A stretch of 5,169 bases of DNA from Pseudomonadota bacterium (GTDB lineage: Bacteria; Pseudomonadota; Gammaproteobacteria; Xanthomonadales; Xanthomonadaceae), in contig JAFAFF010000167.1 in assembly GCA_023423605.1 (NCBI GenBank), positions 1-5,169 on the forward strand. The letters run 5' to 3'. Of the stretch, positions 1 to 4,639 are shown in pieces. Position 1 is the stretch's first letter. Each line of letters begins with the position of its first letter. The position numbers and the translations under genes are program-made. The notes beneath the pieces were generated by a model. That model was given only the letters and a program-made list of their open reading frames with translations, did no database searches and was not told where the DNA came from.

Positions 1-19
1 TATATGTCTATACAATATA
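1..19. promoter_or_regulatory. HutC-type operator upstream of hutF
   Basis: An AT-rich imperfect palindrome in otherwise GC-rich DNA. The core GTCTATAC (6-13) fits the operator consensus GTMTAKAC known for the HutC subfamily of GntR regulators. It also matches the Pseudomonas HutC site TGTA-N2-TACA with one mismatch (TGTCTATACA, 5-14). It lies about 30 bp before hutF, whose operon encodes HutC itself, so autorepression relieved by urocanate is the natural inference. The site starts at the window edge, so flanking sequence and any divergent hut promoter cannot be seen. Confidence 0.75.
11..16 (+). promoter_or_regulatory. Candidate -10 box of the hutFC promoter
   Basis: TACAAT differs from TATAAT at one position and overlaps the right half of the HutC-type operator. 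Repressor binding would therefore block RNA polymerase directly. Transcription would start near 23, giving a leader of about 20 nt. The matching -35 box would lie left of the window, so only half the promoter can be judged. Confidence 0.5.
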
Positions 20-44
20 GGCGTCCTTTCCAGGTTGTCCAGCC

Positions 45-1415
45 ATGATCGATCCGTCCGCATCCGTCGTATTCCATGCCGCGCAGGCCCTGCTGCCGCA
101 GGGGTGGACAAGCGATGTGCGGCTGCACGTCGCGGACGGGCGGATCGTCACCGTCGAGGCCGGCAAGCCCGCTGGAGCCGGTGAAAAACGCCTGGATATC
201 CTCGTGCCGGGCCTGCCGAACCTGCACAGCCATGCCTTCCAGCGTGGCATGGCCGGCCTGACCGAAATCGGCGGAGGCGGCGGCGACAGTTTCTGGAGCT
301 GGCGTGAACTGATGTACCGCTTCCTTGCCGCGCTGCGCCCGGAGGCGATGGAGGCGATTGCAGCGCAGGCGTACATGGAGATGCTGGAATGCGGGTTCAC
401 CCGCGTCGGCGAATTCCATTACCTGCACCACGATGCCGATGGCCGGCCATACGCGGAGCCTGCGGAAATGAGCGCGCGCATTGCGGCGGCGGCGGCACGG
501 ACCGGTATCGGCCTGACCCTGCTGCCGGTGTTCTATGCGCATGCCGATTTCGGGGGCGCACCGCCGAATCCGGCGCAACGCCGGTTGATCCATGATGTCG
601 ACGGCTTCGCCCGGCTGCTGGAGGGCGCGCGCAGCGCACTGGCCGTCCTGCCCGATGCGGTGCTGGGCATCGCGCCGCACAGTCTGCGCGCGGTGACCGG
701 CGAGGAACTGGCCGCGCTGCTGCCGCTCAACGCGGGACCAGTGCATATCCATATCGCTGAACAGCTGCGCGAGGTGGATGCCTGCGTTGCCTGGAGCGGG
801 CTGCGCCCGGTGCGCTGGCTGTACGAACACGCGGCGGTGGATGCGCGCTGGTGCCTGGTGCACGCCACCCATATCGACGGGGACGAACGCGCGCGGCTGG
901 TGGCCAGCGGCGCCGTCGCCGGGTTGTGCCCGATCACCGAAGCCAACCTGGGTGACGGCGTGTTCCCGATGCAGGCGTTCGCGCGCGAAGGCGGTCGCTT
1001 CGGTATCGGCTCCGATTCCAACGTGCTCATCGATGCTGCCGAGGAGCTGCGGCTGCTCGAATACGGCCAGCGCCTGACCCTGCGTGGACGCAATGTGCTG
1101 GCCCCTGATGCGGGCTGCAGCAGCGGCCGTTTCCTGTTCGCCGGTGCGCTGCAGGGCGGCGCGCAGGCACTGGGTGTGCAGGCCGGTCTGCAGGTGGGTG
1201 CCAGCGCGGACCTGCTGGAACTGGATGCGGGCCATCCGGCGCTGCTGGGCCGGCGCGGCGATGCGCTGCTTGACAGCTGGGTATTCGCCGCACGTAATGG
1301 CGCGCTGCGTTCGGTATGGCGCCATGGCCGGCAATGCGTCGCCAACGGCCGTCACCTGCAGCGCGAGGCAATCACCGCCCGTTTCGCCCAGGCGCTGCAG
1401 GGCGTGCTGGGCTGA
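45..1415 (+). CDS. hutF: Formimidoylglutamate deiminase (N-formimino-L-glutamate iminohydrolase)
   Basis: HutF hydrolyses N-formimino-L-glutamate to N-formyl-L-glutamate and ammonia. This is the fourth step of the five-step histidine degradation route, used by bacteria that then need HutG to release formate. It is a cytoplasmic zinc enzyme of the amidohydrolase superfamily. The 456-residue product has the family's usual length. Visible active-site residues are the HSH pair His61/His63 after PGLPNL, His236 and Glu239 in HIHIAEQ, His273 in LVHATH, and Asp324 in GIGSDSN. Their spacing matches the metal ligands and catalytic residues known for the Pseudomonas aeruginosa enzyme. A small N-terminal beta domain (about 1-55) and a C-terminal segment (about 375-430) flank the barrel. 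ATG 45 is chosen because the homology-like region starts at once; its ribosome site is weak (CAGG at 31-34). hutC follows after 23 bp, so the two are probably cotranscribed from the operator-overlapped promoter at the left edge. Confidence 0.95.
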   Translation: MIDPSASVVFHAAQALLPQGWTSDVRLHVADGRIVTVEAGKPAGAGEKRLDILVPGLPNLHSHAFQRGMAGLTEIGGGGGDSFWSWRELMYRFLAALRPEAMEAIAAQAYMEMLECGFTRVGEFHYLHHDADGRPYAEPAEMSARIAAAAARTGIGLTLLPVFYAHADFGGAPPNPAQRRLIHDVDGFARLLEGARSALAVLPDAVLGIAPHSLRAVTGEELAALLPLNAGPVHIHIAEQLREVDACVAWSGLRPVRWLYEHAAVDARWCLVHATHIDGDERARLVASGAVAGLCPITEANLGDGVFPMQAFAREGGRFGIGSDSNVLIDAAEELRLLEYGQRLTLRGRNVLAPDAGCSSGRFLFAGALQGGAQALGVQAGLQVGASADLLELDAGHPALLGRRGDALLDSWVFAARNGALRSVWRHGRQCVANGRHLQREAITARFAQALQGVLG

Positions 1416-1438
1416 TATTTTCCCTACCTTCTTCTTTC

Positions 1439-2185
1439 ATGTCCGGGACCCCAGTGAAGGCCAGCAAGTCCGCCACGCTCAACCAGCGCATCCGCAGCGA
1501 ACTGGAAAACCGCATCCTCAGTGGCGAATGGGCGCCGGGATTCCGCATTCCGTTCGAGCATGAGCTGATGGAACAGTACGGCTGCTCGCGGATGACAGTG
1601 AACAAGGTGCTGACGGCGCTGGCCGAAAGCGGGATGATCGAAAGGCGTCGGCGTGCCGGCTCGTTCGTGGCCCGGCAATCGCCGCACCTGGAACTGGTGG
1701 CGCTGGAAATTCCGGACATCGCGCGGCAGGTTGGCTCGATGGGCCATGCCTACGCCTATCGCCTGCTGCGGCGCGAACTGCGTGATGCGCAGATTGACCA
1801 TGAGGGCGAGCAGGCGCTGGCCGGGGAGGGCCAGCTGCTGGCGATGGAGTGCCTGCATATGGCCGATGATCGTCCGCTGGCACTGGAGCACCGGCTGATC
1901 AGCCCGCTCGGCGTGCCGGAGGTGCTGGAAGTGGACTTCGCCGTCACCGCGCCGGGCAGCTGGTTGCTGCAGAACGTGTCCTGGACGCGCGCCCAGCACC
2001 GCATCAGTGCGTGGGGCGCGGATGCGGCAACGGCGAACCAGCTGGACGTGAAGCCAGGCACCGCGTGCCTGGTGATCGAGCGCCACACCTGGCGCGGCGA
2101 GCAGGCGATCACGCGCGTGCGGCAGATCTTCCTGGGCGACGCCTGGGACCTGGTAGCGCGCTTCGCCCCCGGCAGCCCCCGGTAG
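1439..2185 (+). CDS. hutC: Histidine utilization repressor HutC (GntR family)
   Basis: HutC is a transcriptional repressor of the hut genes, induced by urocanate in characterised relatives. The 248-residue product has the expected two domains. A GntR winged helix-turn-helix occupies about residues 12-78, with RIPFEHELMEQYGCSRMTV as helix-turn-helix core and a wing at RRRRAGSFV. A UTRA effector domain occupies about 95-240, ending in the VIERHTW and QIFLGDAWDL strands typical of HutC. The frame stays open upstream to 1316 inside hutF, but family length and the first conserved residues favour ATG 1439. There is no clear Shine-Dalgarno sequence before it, and GTG 1454 is a possible alternative start, so translation may depend on coupling to hutF 23 bp upstream. 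The stop codon TAG (2183-2185) is part of the GTAG head of a SMAG repeat, so the last residue or two may have been shaped by that repeat. The protein probably binds the operator at 1-19. Confidence 0.95.
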   Translation: MSGTPVKASKSATLNQRIRSELENRILSGEWAPGFRIPFEHELMEQYGCSRMTVNKVLTALAESGMIERRRRAGSFVARQSPHLELVALEIPDIARQVGSMGHAYAYRLLRRELRDAQIDHEGEQALAGEGQLLAMECLHMADDRPLALEHRLISPLGVPEVLEVDFAVTAPGSWLLQNVSWTRAQHRISAWGADAATANQLDVKPGTACLVIERHTWRGEQAITRVRQIFLGDAWDLVARFAPGSPR

Positions 2186-2205
2186 AGCCGGGCTCTGCCC
2201 GGCTG
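2182..2205 (+). repeat. SMAG-type palindromic repeat 1 (GTAG-headed)
   Basis: A GTAG head is followed by a perfect 8-bp stem, AGCCGGGC (2186-2193) with GCCCGGCT (2197-2204), closing a TCT loop. This is the structure of SMAG (Stenotrophomonas maltophilia GTAG) elements, REP-like repeats mobilised in trans by RAYT transposases. It overlaps the end of hutC, and its TAG is the hutC stop codon. It recurs identically at 2333-2356. Confidence 0.9.
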
Positions 2206-2230
2206 GTAGAGCCCCGCTCCACGGTGGCTG
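2206..2230 (+). repeat. SMAG-type palindromic repeat 2, degenerate
   Basis: Directly abuts repeat 1 in the same orientation. After the GTAG head (2206-2209), AGCC (2210-2213) pairs with GGCT (2226-2229) and CCG (2214-2216) with CGG (2222-2224). One T is bulged and the loop is five bases. The stem is weaker than in repeat 1, so this is probably a diverged copy or another subfamily. Confidence 0.7.
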
Positions 2231-2281
2231 ACGACCGTTGGTCGTCACAGGCCCGGAAGGCGTGACGACCAACGGTCGTCA
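2229..2281. repeat. Perfect 20-bp inverted repeat with self-palindromic arms
   Basis: The left arm 2229-2248 and right arm 2262-2281 are exact reverse complements over 20 bp, separated by 13 bases. Each arm is itself a hairpin: TGACGACC and GGTCGTCA flank GTT on the left (AAC on the right). Transcripts could form one 20-bp stem or two 8-bp stems. The element overlaps repeat 2 by two bases. It may act as a transcript end or stability barrier between the convergent genes, but no U-tract follows on either strand, so it is not a classical intrinsic terminator. Confidence 0.85.
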
Positions 2282-2332
2282 CCCACCAGAATCAGTCGGC
2301 CGTGGCCTTTCGTGGGGCCGGGCATGCATCAT
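2282..2332. other. Unassigned spacer between repeat blocks
   Basis: Fifty-one bases between the large inverted repeat and the second SMAG pair. I see no gene, promoter or clear structure in it. Confidence 0.6.
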
Positions 2333-2356
2333 GTAGAGCCGGGCTCTGCCCGGCTG
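2333..2356 (+). repeat. SMAG-type palindromic repeat 3, identical to repeat 1
   Basis: All 24 bases match repeat 1 at 2182-2205, including the GTAG head and the 8-bp stem around a TCT loop. With the inverted copy at 2371-2395 it forms a tail-to-tail pair, the dimer arrangement common for REP/SMAG elements. Confidence 0.9.
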
Positions 2357-2370
2357 GGGGCTTTACCGTG

Positions 2371-2395
2371 CAGCGGGGCAAAGCCCCGCTCTATG
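2371..2395 (-). repeat. SMAG-type palindromic repeat 4, inverted orientation
   Basis: On the minus strand an ATAG head (a GTAG variant) precedes a perfect 8-bp stem, AGCGGGGC (2372-2379 on plus) with GCCCCGCT (2383-2390), loop AAA. It faces repeat 3 across 14 bases. The outer parts, TAGAGC (2334-2339) and GCTCTA (2388-2393), can also pair, so the two could fold as one larger structure. It lies just downstream of the minus-strand membrane gene. Confidence 0.8.
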
Positions 2396-2428
2396 TGGAG
2401 CAGGGATACCGCGTGGCCGTCGGTGAAA

Positions 2429-3457
2429 TCACAAGGTGGCGCATTGCCGCCAGCGCACCGGCTCCTGCACGCCAGGGCGTGCATCGAGCTGCACGCGCAC
2501 GTTGCGCAGCGATGGATGGCGCGTCACCTCGTCGCAGATCTTCGGCCACACCGCATCGATATCTGTGGTGCGGCTCACCACCAGCGTCTGCCGGGTCTGC
2601 CAGACCGCGCTGGATACCCCGTCGATGCGTCCCAGCGCACGCGAAAGCTGCTGCTGGTAGCGGCGCAGCGTTTCCTCGTCCGGATCGATCAGCTCTGCTG
2701 CAGGCCCGCCTTGCTGTACCCCCGCAGCGCCCGCAGGCCGCGCATCCGTCACACCTTCGCTGCCGTCGCTGCCGTCGCTGTCGGCAGGCGTGCTGCCGGC
2801 GTCGCTTGCCGCGGGCGTTGGCGCCACCGCTGTGGTGGCGGTGCCATCAAACGGCGAGGGCACCTGCGCGGCCTGCAGGCCAAAGCCCACCAGCAGCCCG
2901 GCCGTGCAGGATGCCAATGCGGCAATGACAGTGCGCCGCAGCGCCTCGTGGCGCGCCGATGCGCGCACGCGCGATTCGATGTCGCCCGGCAGATACGGTG
3001 ACAGCAGTGGCCACAGGCGCTTGCCATCCAGCACTTCCACTGCCTGCTTGTCGGCCACGGATTGGCCTTCGCCATCCACGCGGCCCTCGGTGATGAGGAT
3101 GCCACCGCGCGCGCCGGACAGGCGTGCGGCCGCGCCCAGCTCATTCACCGCCGCCGTACCGATGCGGTAGGCCAGGCCGTGCTTGCAGGACACCAGCCAG
3201 TGCCCGTCGTTGCCGCCGAGCAGGAAGTCGCTGCGCGGTTCCAGTGTGTCCTGCACATCGCGACGCAGCTCATGCAGCTGACGGCGTTCGCACAGCGCAC
3301 GCTTGACCAGTTCGGAGAACTCGCGCCAGTGCATGCCCGCCAGCGCCTGCAGGCCAAGCGACATTTCCTTGCGGCGTCGCTTCACCAGCCACAGCCAGGC
3401 AGAGGCAAGCAAGAAACAGGCAAGCGCCGACAGCAGGGCCGTGATCCAGGGGAACAT
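2429..3457 (-). CDS. Membrane-anchored Mrr-like restriction endonuclease domain protein
   Basis: A 342-residue protein. Helix 1 (about 4-25) is followed by KRRRK, and helix 2 (about 176-198) is preceded by an Arg-rich stretch. By the positive-inside rule, residues 26-175 are cytoplasmic and 199-342 periplasmic. The cytoplasmic part resembles the Mrr catalytic domain: MHWREFSELVKRAL at the start, Asp77, then HWLVSCKHG, then IGTAAVNELGAA, GGILITEG and EVLDGKRLWPLL. The usual D-(E/Q)xK centre would be Asp77 with Ser90-Cys91-Lys92, so the acidic/Gln residue is Ser and the usual GxD context is absent; nuclease activity is uncertain. A linker rich in Ala, Ser, Asp, Gly and Pro (about 203-255) leads to an unrecognised periplasmic domain (258-342) with Cys308 and Cys339, a possible disulfide. 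It is a lone gene, convergent with hutC. Biological role unknown; annotation as a restriction enzyme should not be taken literally. Confidence 0.8.
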   Translation of the reverse strand: MFPWITALLSALACFLLASAWLWLVKRRRKEMSLGLQALAGMHWREFSELVKRALCERRQLHELRRDVQDTLEPRSDFLLGGNDGHWLVSCKHGLAYRIGTAAVNELGAAARLSGARGGILITEGRVDGEGQSVADKQAVEVLDGKRLWPLLSPYLPGDIESRVRASARHEALRRTVIAALASCTAGLLVGFGLQAAQVPSPFDGTATTAVAPTPAASDAGSTPADSDGSDGSEGVTDARPAGAAGVQQGGPAAELIDPDEETLRRYQQQLSRALGRIDGVSSAVWQTRQTLVVSRTTDIDAVWPKICDEVTRHPSLRNVRVQLDARPGVQEPVRWRQCATL

Positions 3458-3484
3458 TCAGAGGCAGACGGTAAAAGGGGCGAC

Positions 3485-3490
3485 AGTGTA
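3485..3490 (-). promoter_or_regulatory. Weak candidate -10 box for the Mrr-like gene
   Basis: The minus strand reads TACACT here, 27 bp before the ATG at 3457. I see no convincing -35 box at the right distance. Some promoter is needed in 3458-3536, because the terminator just upstream should stop read-through from the phasin gene. Confidence 0.25.
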
Positions 3491-3536
3491 AGGGCGCGTG
3501 TGGCGCCTGCGCCGTCCATTGCGGGGCGCGGACAAC

Positions 3537-3598
3537 AAAAACCCGCCAGTACCAAAGCCGTGAGGGGAGGGAACAAACGGCAGGGAGTACTGGCGGGT
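3537..3598 (-). terminator. Intrinsic terminator of the PHA-system/phasin transcript
   Basis: On the minus strand, ACCCGCCAGTAC (3598-3587) pairs perfectly over 12 bp with GTACTGGCGGGT (3552-3541), followed by a T-run (3541-3537) and then GTTG. The 34-base loop contains a further 5-bp stem (3557-3561 with 3577-3581), giving a two-tier hairpin. It begins about 60 bases past the phasin stop. The plus-strand side has no T-tract, so termination is one-directional. The Mrr-like gene starts 80 bp beyond and is therefore probably transcribed separately. Confidence 0.85.
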
Positions 3599-3657
3599 CG
3601 GATCGATTGTCACGCAGTCATTGGTGCTTTGCAACAATCCACCCGATGCCGTCGGTC

Positions 3658-4158
3658 TCAGGGGCCACCGGGGGACTGGTGGCTGCCCGGGGTGGGCTCG
3701 CCACTGGCGGTGCTCGCCGAACGGCTTTCCAGTCGGTTCAGGCGGGTGGTGAGCGCATCGATGCGGCTGTTCAGTGCTGCCACGTCATCGGCGTTCGGTA
3801 CATGCAGGCGCTTCAGCACGCCCTGCACGCGGTCCTCGAAGGCCTTTTCCACCTTCTCCCAGGTGCCGGTGGCCTTTTCGCGGGCCTGGCCAAGCTGCTC
3901 TTCCACGCTGTCGCGCCAACCCGGATCCTCTCCGGTGCCCTTGTCGCGGCGCCGCGATTCGTAGGCCTCGCCTTCGCGCACCAGGCCCTCGAAGAACCGG
4001 CTGCCTTCGGCCTGCGCGCGGCCCAGTGCCCCCAGGCCGGCCAGCCATACCTGCTGGGCCGAATCGCTGAAACGCCGCGAAAAACGCTCGGCCTGGTCCT
4101 GGAAGGACGCCTTGTCCTGGCCTTCAACGCGGGGGTCGTGCTCGTCGTACTGGGTCAT
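3658..4158 (-). CDS. Phasin family protein (PHA granule-associated, PhaI/PhaF type)
   Basis: Phasins are small amphipathic proteins that coat polyhydroxyalkanoate granules and affect their number and size; some family members do other jobs in strains without PHA. The 166-residue product shows the family core QVWLAGLGALGRAQAEG (36-52), then FFEGLVREGEAYE (55-67), a charged helical region with repeated Glu/Lys/Arg (about 82-115), and a coiled-coil candidate, PNADDVAALNSRIDALTTRLNRL (121-143, Leu/Ile/Val heptads). The tail (146-166) is rich in Ser, Gly and Pro. It lacks the long Lys/Ala/Pro histone-like tail of true PhaF, so it is closer to PhaI. The frame is open far upstream, but ATG 4158 is chosen for its good Shine-Dalgarno and because similarity starts there. 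It lies 89 bp after the PHA-system gene and is followed by a strong terminator. No PHA synthase is in view, so the polymer role is inferred from family. Confidence 0.9.
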   Translation of the reverse strand: MTQYDEHDPRVEGQDKASFQDQAERFSRRFSDSAQQVWLAGLGALGRAQAEGSRFFEGLVREGEAYESRRRDKGTGEDPGWRDSVEEQLGQAREKATGTWEKVEKAFEDRVQGVLKRLHVPNADDVAALNSRIDALTTRLNRLESRSASTASGEPTPGSHQSPGGP

Positions 4159-4165
4159 GTGCGGT

Positions 4166-4170
4166 CTCCT
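4166..4170 (-). promoter_or_regulatory. Ribosome binding site of the phasin gene
   Basis: The minus strand reads AGGAG, seven bases before ATG 4158. This decides the start among several in-frame options. Three of its five bases (4168-4170) fall inside the 9-bp hairpin just upstream. Confidence 0.8.
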
Positions 4171-4201
4171 GCCTGGACGGATACCCAGGCAGGTTACCTG
4201 C
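4168..4201 (-). promoter_or_regulatory. Alternative hairpins in the phasin leader
   Basis: In the minus-strand transcript, CCTGCCTGG (4193-4185) pairs perfectly with CCAGGCAGG (4176-4168) around an 8-base loop, covering part of the Shine-Dalgarno. Immediately before it, GCAGG (4201-4197) can instead pair with CCTGC (4193-4189) around TAA, which would break the larger stem. The two folds are mutually exclusive. The 9-bp stem should be the more stable. This could set a translation level or act as a switch; a chance arrangement in GC-rich DNA is not excluded. Confidence 0.5.
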
Positions 4202-4247
4202 GTGGCTGCGCGGATGGCGTGATGGCCGCGCCACGGCGCCGCGTGGT

Positions 4248-4523
4248 TCAGCCAAGCTTTTCCTTGAGCACCCGCTGGATCTCGCTTTCCACCATCGACT
4301 TCATCGCCGACAGCAGGAACCCCAGCGTCGCGGTGACGCGCACGGTGCCGGGCTGCATCTCGATCGCGCCGTCCACGCCGCTGCCGGAAAAGTCCAGCAC
4401 GTCGCCACGCCAGTTCGTCTGCAGCCCGAAGCGTTCGGCAAGCTTGGCCGCCACCTCTTCGATGGCCTGGCGCGCCTGGTCGGCAGGCAGGGCGTGGGCG
4501 TGGCGGACATCGATGCTGGACAT
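4248..4523 (-). CDS. Polyhydroxyalkanoic acid system family protein (PHA_gran_rgn)
   Basis: A 91-residue cytoplasmic protein of a small family found next to PHA granule genes; its biochemical role is not established. Visible family features are an N-terminal IDVRHAHALPADQARQAIEEVAAKL, the FGLQTNWRGDVLDFSGSGVDGAIEM strand region (33-56), the beta strand VRVTATLGFL (61-70), and a C-terminal amphipathic helix (about 72-90) ending in LKEKLG. Length is normal for the family. The frame remains open to 4622, but ATG 4523 has a good Shine-Dalgarno (AAGGAA, 4534-4529, five bases before the start) and marks where similarity begins. It is the first gene of the pair with the phasin and diverges from the FHA gene 116 bp away. 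Confidence 0.88.
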   Translation of the reverse strand: MSSIDVRHAHALPADQARQAIEEVAAKLAERFGLQTNWRGDVLDFSGSGVDGAIEMQPGTVRVTATLGFLLSAMKSMVESEIQRVLKEKLG

Positions 4524-4543
4524 GCGGGTTCCTTGCGTGGGGA

Positions 4544-4554
4544 AACGTAACGTT
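4544..4554. promoter_or_regulatory. Short perfect palindrome in the divergent promoter region
   Basis: AACGTAACGTT is a perfect 5-1-5 palindrome at the predicted transcript start of the PHA-system gene. It could be an operator half or full site. It is short, so chance is a real possibility. Confidence 0.25.
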
Positions 4555-4562
4555 GGGCGAGC

Positions 4563-4591
4563 ATTGTGCGCATCGCGGCGGCAAACGCCAA
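4563..4591 (-). promoter_or_regulatory. Candidate sigma-70 promoter for the PHA-system/phasin genes
   Basis: On the minus strand TTGGCG (4591-4586) lies 17 bp before CACAAT (4568-4563). Each matches its consensus hexamer at four of six positions, with ideal spacing. Transcription would start near 4556, leaving a leader of about 33 nt before ATG 4523. This is a pattern match only. Confidence 0.4.
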
Positions 4592-4639
4592 CAACGACGG
4601 TTCTTCTGCGATCGTCGGCCACCTGCTAGGCTGCGGCGC

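Noticed and set aside
533..1345. Long minus-strand open frame antisense to hutF (270 codons)
   Set aside because: High-GC antisense shadow: Ser/Arg/Ala/Pro-rich, no recognisable domain, and hutF on the other strand has all its active-site motifs.
1316..1438. Upstream extension of hutC into hutF
   Set aside because: The extra 41 residues overlap hutF and are Arg/Pro/Ala-rich noise; starting at 1439 gives the family length of about 248.
1424..2272. Minus-strand open frame antisense to hutC (282 codons)
   Set aside because: Covers the whole of hutC plus repeats, with composition typical of an antisense frame and no family features.
2182..2395. CRISPR-like array
   Set aside because: Repeats are self-palindromic, differ in orientation and lack regular spacers; they are REP/SMAG-type elements.
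2302..3001. Two plus-strand open frames across the repeat region and the Mrr-like gene
   Set aside because: They run through SMAG repeats and antisense to a gene with clear membrane helices and Mrr-like domain; no ribosome site or domain supports them.
3062..3964. Plus-strand open frame of 300 codons over the terminator and phasin
   Set aside because: It crosses a strong minus-strand terminator and is antisense to two supported genes; no recognisable protein features.
4231..4246. CCACG...CGTGG inverted repeat after the PHA-system gene
   Set aside because: Only five base pairs with a six-base loop and no U-tract; expected by chance at this GC content.
3607..4629. Plus-strand open frame of 340 codons antisense to the PHA pair
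   Set aside because: Antisense to two recognised genes with good ribosome sites; its apparent hydrophobic stretches come from antisense of charged helices.
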